Source: Bacteroidales bacterium
GTDB taxonomy: Bacteria > Bacteroidota > Bacteroidia > Bacteroidales > P3
Assembly (NCBI GenBank): GCA_017632095.1
Contig: JAGBSA010000165.1
Span: forward strand, 1 to 16,609
Length of the DNA stretch: 16,609 nucleotides
Direction of reading: 5' to 3'
Position numbers and translations under genes: made by a program. The stretch's first letter is position 1, and each line of letters opens with the position of its first letter. Below, piece after piece: positions 15,857 to 16,609 of the stretch. The notes under the pieces were generated by a model. That model was not told where the DNA came from. It saw nothing but the letters and a program-made list of their open reading frames with translations, and made no database searches.

Positions 15857-15936
15857 GAAACTTCGTTTTAGTGTTGCCGAAACGTCGTTTTGTTTTTCTG
15901 AATCTTCGTTTTAGAAAAATAAAACAAAGATTTATC
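15857..15936 (+). repeat. Intergenic GAAACTTCGTTTT repeat element, copy C
   Basis: Third copy of the family. Units begin at 15857, 15879 and 15900, spaced 22 and 21 bp. The last one folds as GAATCTTCGTTTTA (15900-15913) against TAAAACAAAGATTT (15920-15933), a 14-bp stem with two imperfect pairs. The 26-bp core is at 15904-15929, one base different from copy B. It lies 53 nt after the peptidase stop. Here the 22-bp spacing breaks any common reading frame, which argues that the element works as DNA or RNA and not as protein. Confidence 0.82.
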
Positions 15937-16104
15937 AATAACCACACCTTGTTTTGCTTGAAATATGGCTTTTGTTAAGAAAATATATCTTCAATTTGTG
16001 GATTTGAACTCCGATATGAGAGAAATTAATTCTTTAATTGCAAAAAATAAAACAATGATAATCAGTAGTTTTGTCTTTAATCCAACTTTTTTTTTGAAAA
16101 TTGT

Positions 16105-16135
16105 TTTGTAGTGAAGTAAAATATTGCTAATTTTG
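16105..16135 (+). promoter_or_regulatory. Consensus promoter of rplU-rpmA
   Basis: TTTG (16105-16108), a 19-nt spacer and TAATTTTG (16128-16135) form a full match to the Bacteroidota promoter consensus TTTG-N19-TAnnTTTG. The transcript should start near 16142, leaving a leader of about 40 nt. A small stem CCGT-TTTT-ACGG (16140-16151) lies at the start site. Confidence 0.82.
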
Positions 16136-16182
16136 CACTCCGTTTTTACGGGAAGATACTTAGAAACAAATATAATTAAAAC

Positions 16183-16491
16183 ATGTACGCAATAGTAGAA
16201 ATAGCAGGACAGCAGTTCAAGGTACAAAAAGATCAAAAGATCTTCGTTCATCGTTTGAAAAATGAAGAAGGTTCAGAAGTTTCTTTTGACACCGTGATGC
16301 TGAAGGAAGATGAAGGCAATATCACAGTTGGTGCACCTGTAATCGCAGGAGCAAGTGTTAGCGCTAAGGTCATCAAACATATTAAAGGTGAAAAAGTGTT
16401 GGTGTTCCATAAGAAGAGAAGAAAAGGTTACCAAAAGATGAATGGACATCGTCAATATTTGACACAAATACTTATTACTGATATAAAATAA
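16183..16491 (+). CDS. rplU: Ribosomal protein L21 (bL21)
   Basis: A 102-residue protein of the large ribosomal subunit that binds 23S rRNA. It opens MYAIVEIAGQQFKVQKDQ and ends with the L21 signature region KKRRKGYQKMNGHRQYLTQI. The length is normal for the family. It is followed after 62 nt by rpmA, the standard pair. The start codon is preceded by an A/T-rich stretch with no Shine-Dalgarno sequence, normal for this phylum. Confidence 0.98.
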   Translation: MYAIVEIAGQQFKVQKDQKIFVHRLKNEEGSEVSFDTVMLKEDEGNITVGAPVIAGASVSAKVIKHIKGEKVLVFHKKRRKGYQKMNGHRQYLTQILITDIK

Positions 16492-16553
16492 TATAGGTAG
16501 TAGGATTTATTAAAGTAATTGTTTTAATTAACGAAAAAAAAAGTAATTGAGAT

Positions 16554-16609
16554 ATGGCTCACAATAAAGGTGTCGGTAGTTCAAGCAACGGACGTGAATC
16601 GGAAAGTAA
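16554..16609 (+). CDS. rpmA: Ribosomal protein L27 (bL27), 5' end only
   Basis: Only 18 codons and two bases fit before the window ends. They read MAHNKGVGSSSNGRESES, matching the conserved L27 start (MAHKKGVGSSKNGRESESK). The gene continues past the right edge. The N-terminus begins directly with the Ala-His segment that reaches towards the peptidyl-transferase centre, so there is no cleavable N-terminal extension of the Firmicutes type. Confidence 0.95.
   Translation, partial: MAHNKGVGSSSNGRESES

Larger units (their letters stand above)
15804..16182. other. 379-bp gene-free stretch before rplU
   Basis: It holds repeat copy C (15857-15936) and the rplU promoter (16105-16135). A weak AT-only hairpin, AATAAAG (15817-15823) with CTTTATT (15840-15846), follows the peptidase gene and might help end transcription. 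Between 15937 and 16104 I see no supported gene. A 48-codon frame from an ATG at 15965 runs into the promoter and has no recognisable features. Confidence 0.6.

Noticed and set aside
15624..15947. Minus-strand 107-codon frame rich in Lys/Arg
   Set aside because: It is made of repeat copy C plus the antisense of the peptidase gene, and has no recognisable domain.
15965..16111. 48-codon frame starting MAFVKKIYLQF
   Set aside because: It has no promoter or recognisable family and its end runs into the -33 element of the rplU promoter. It is probably chance in AT-rich DNA.
16140..16151. Ribosomal-protein autoregulatory leader for rplU
   Set aside because: Only a 4-bp stem is visible at the transcription start, too little to support an L21-binding leader.

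Overview
The window is about 16.6 kb of AT-rich bacterial chromosome, most likely from the Bacteroidota and probably the order Bacteroidales. Four things point there. Promoters fit the TTTG-N19-TAnnTTTG pattern and no Shine-Dalgarno sequence is evident. The DUF4175-like / ATPase-fold / ybeY / mnmG cluster is typical of the group. A secreted carboxypeptidase carries a C-terminal type IX secretion (T9SS) sorting domain. A TamL-type Omp85 lipoprotein is present. No rRNA, tRNA, CRISPR array, insertion sequence or phage gene was seen.

Layout. (1) 1-4240, plus strand: a tight run made of the 3' end of a Gln-rich coiled-coil DUF4175-like protein, a degenerate GHKL-ATPase-fold protein, ybeY and mnmG, closed by a terminator shared with the convergent gene that follows. 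(2) 4361-5191, minus: a secreted BspA-type leucine-rich-repeat protein with its own -7 element. (3) 5414-11554, minus: a four-gene envelope operon transcribed leftward (M14 carboxypeptidase with T9SS tail, small outer-membrane beta-barrel protein, waaA, tamL), with gaps of 10 to 14 nt. (4) 11853-15803, plus: a FucP/GluP-type sugar transporter, clpX, an exported DUF4294 protein and a cytoplasmic-looking NlpC/P60 peptidase. (5) 16183 to the end, plus: rplU behind a strong consensus promoter, and the first codons of rpmA.

How the genes fit together. The first cluster serves RNA maturation (YbeY for 16S rRNA, MnmG for tRNA wobble uridine). The minus-strand operon serves the outer membrane: WaaA adds Kdo to lipid A, TamL is an Omp85 family assembly factor, and the carboxypeptidase is a predicted T9SS cargo. 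The right-hand part holds housekeeping proteolysis, peptidoglycan-peptide hydrolysis and ribosome genes.

The most unusual signal is a non-coding repeat family present three times, at about 5300-5380, 11725-11820 and 15857-15936, always between genes and always in the same orientation. Each copy has two or three units related to GAAACTTCGTTTT, spaced 21 to 23 bp (a shorter 14-bp lead unit in the second copy), and ends in a near-identical 26-bp hairpin core. I do not recognise it as a named element.
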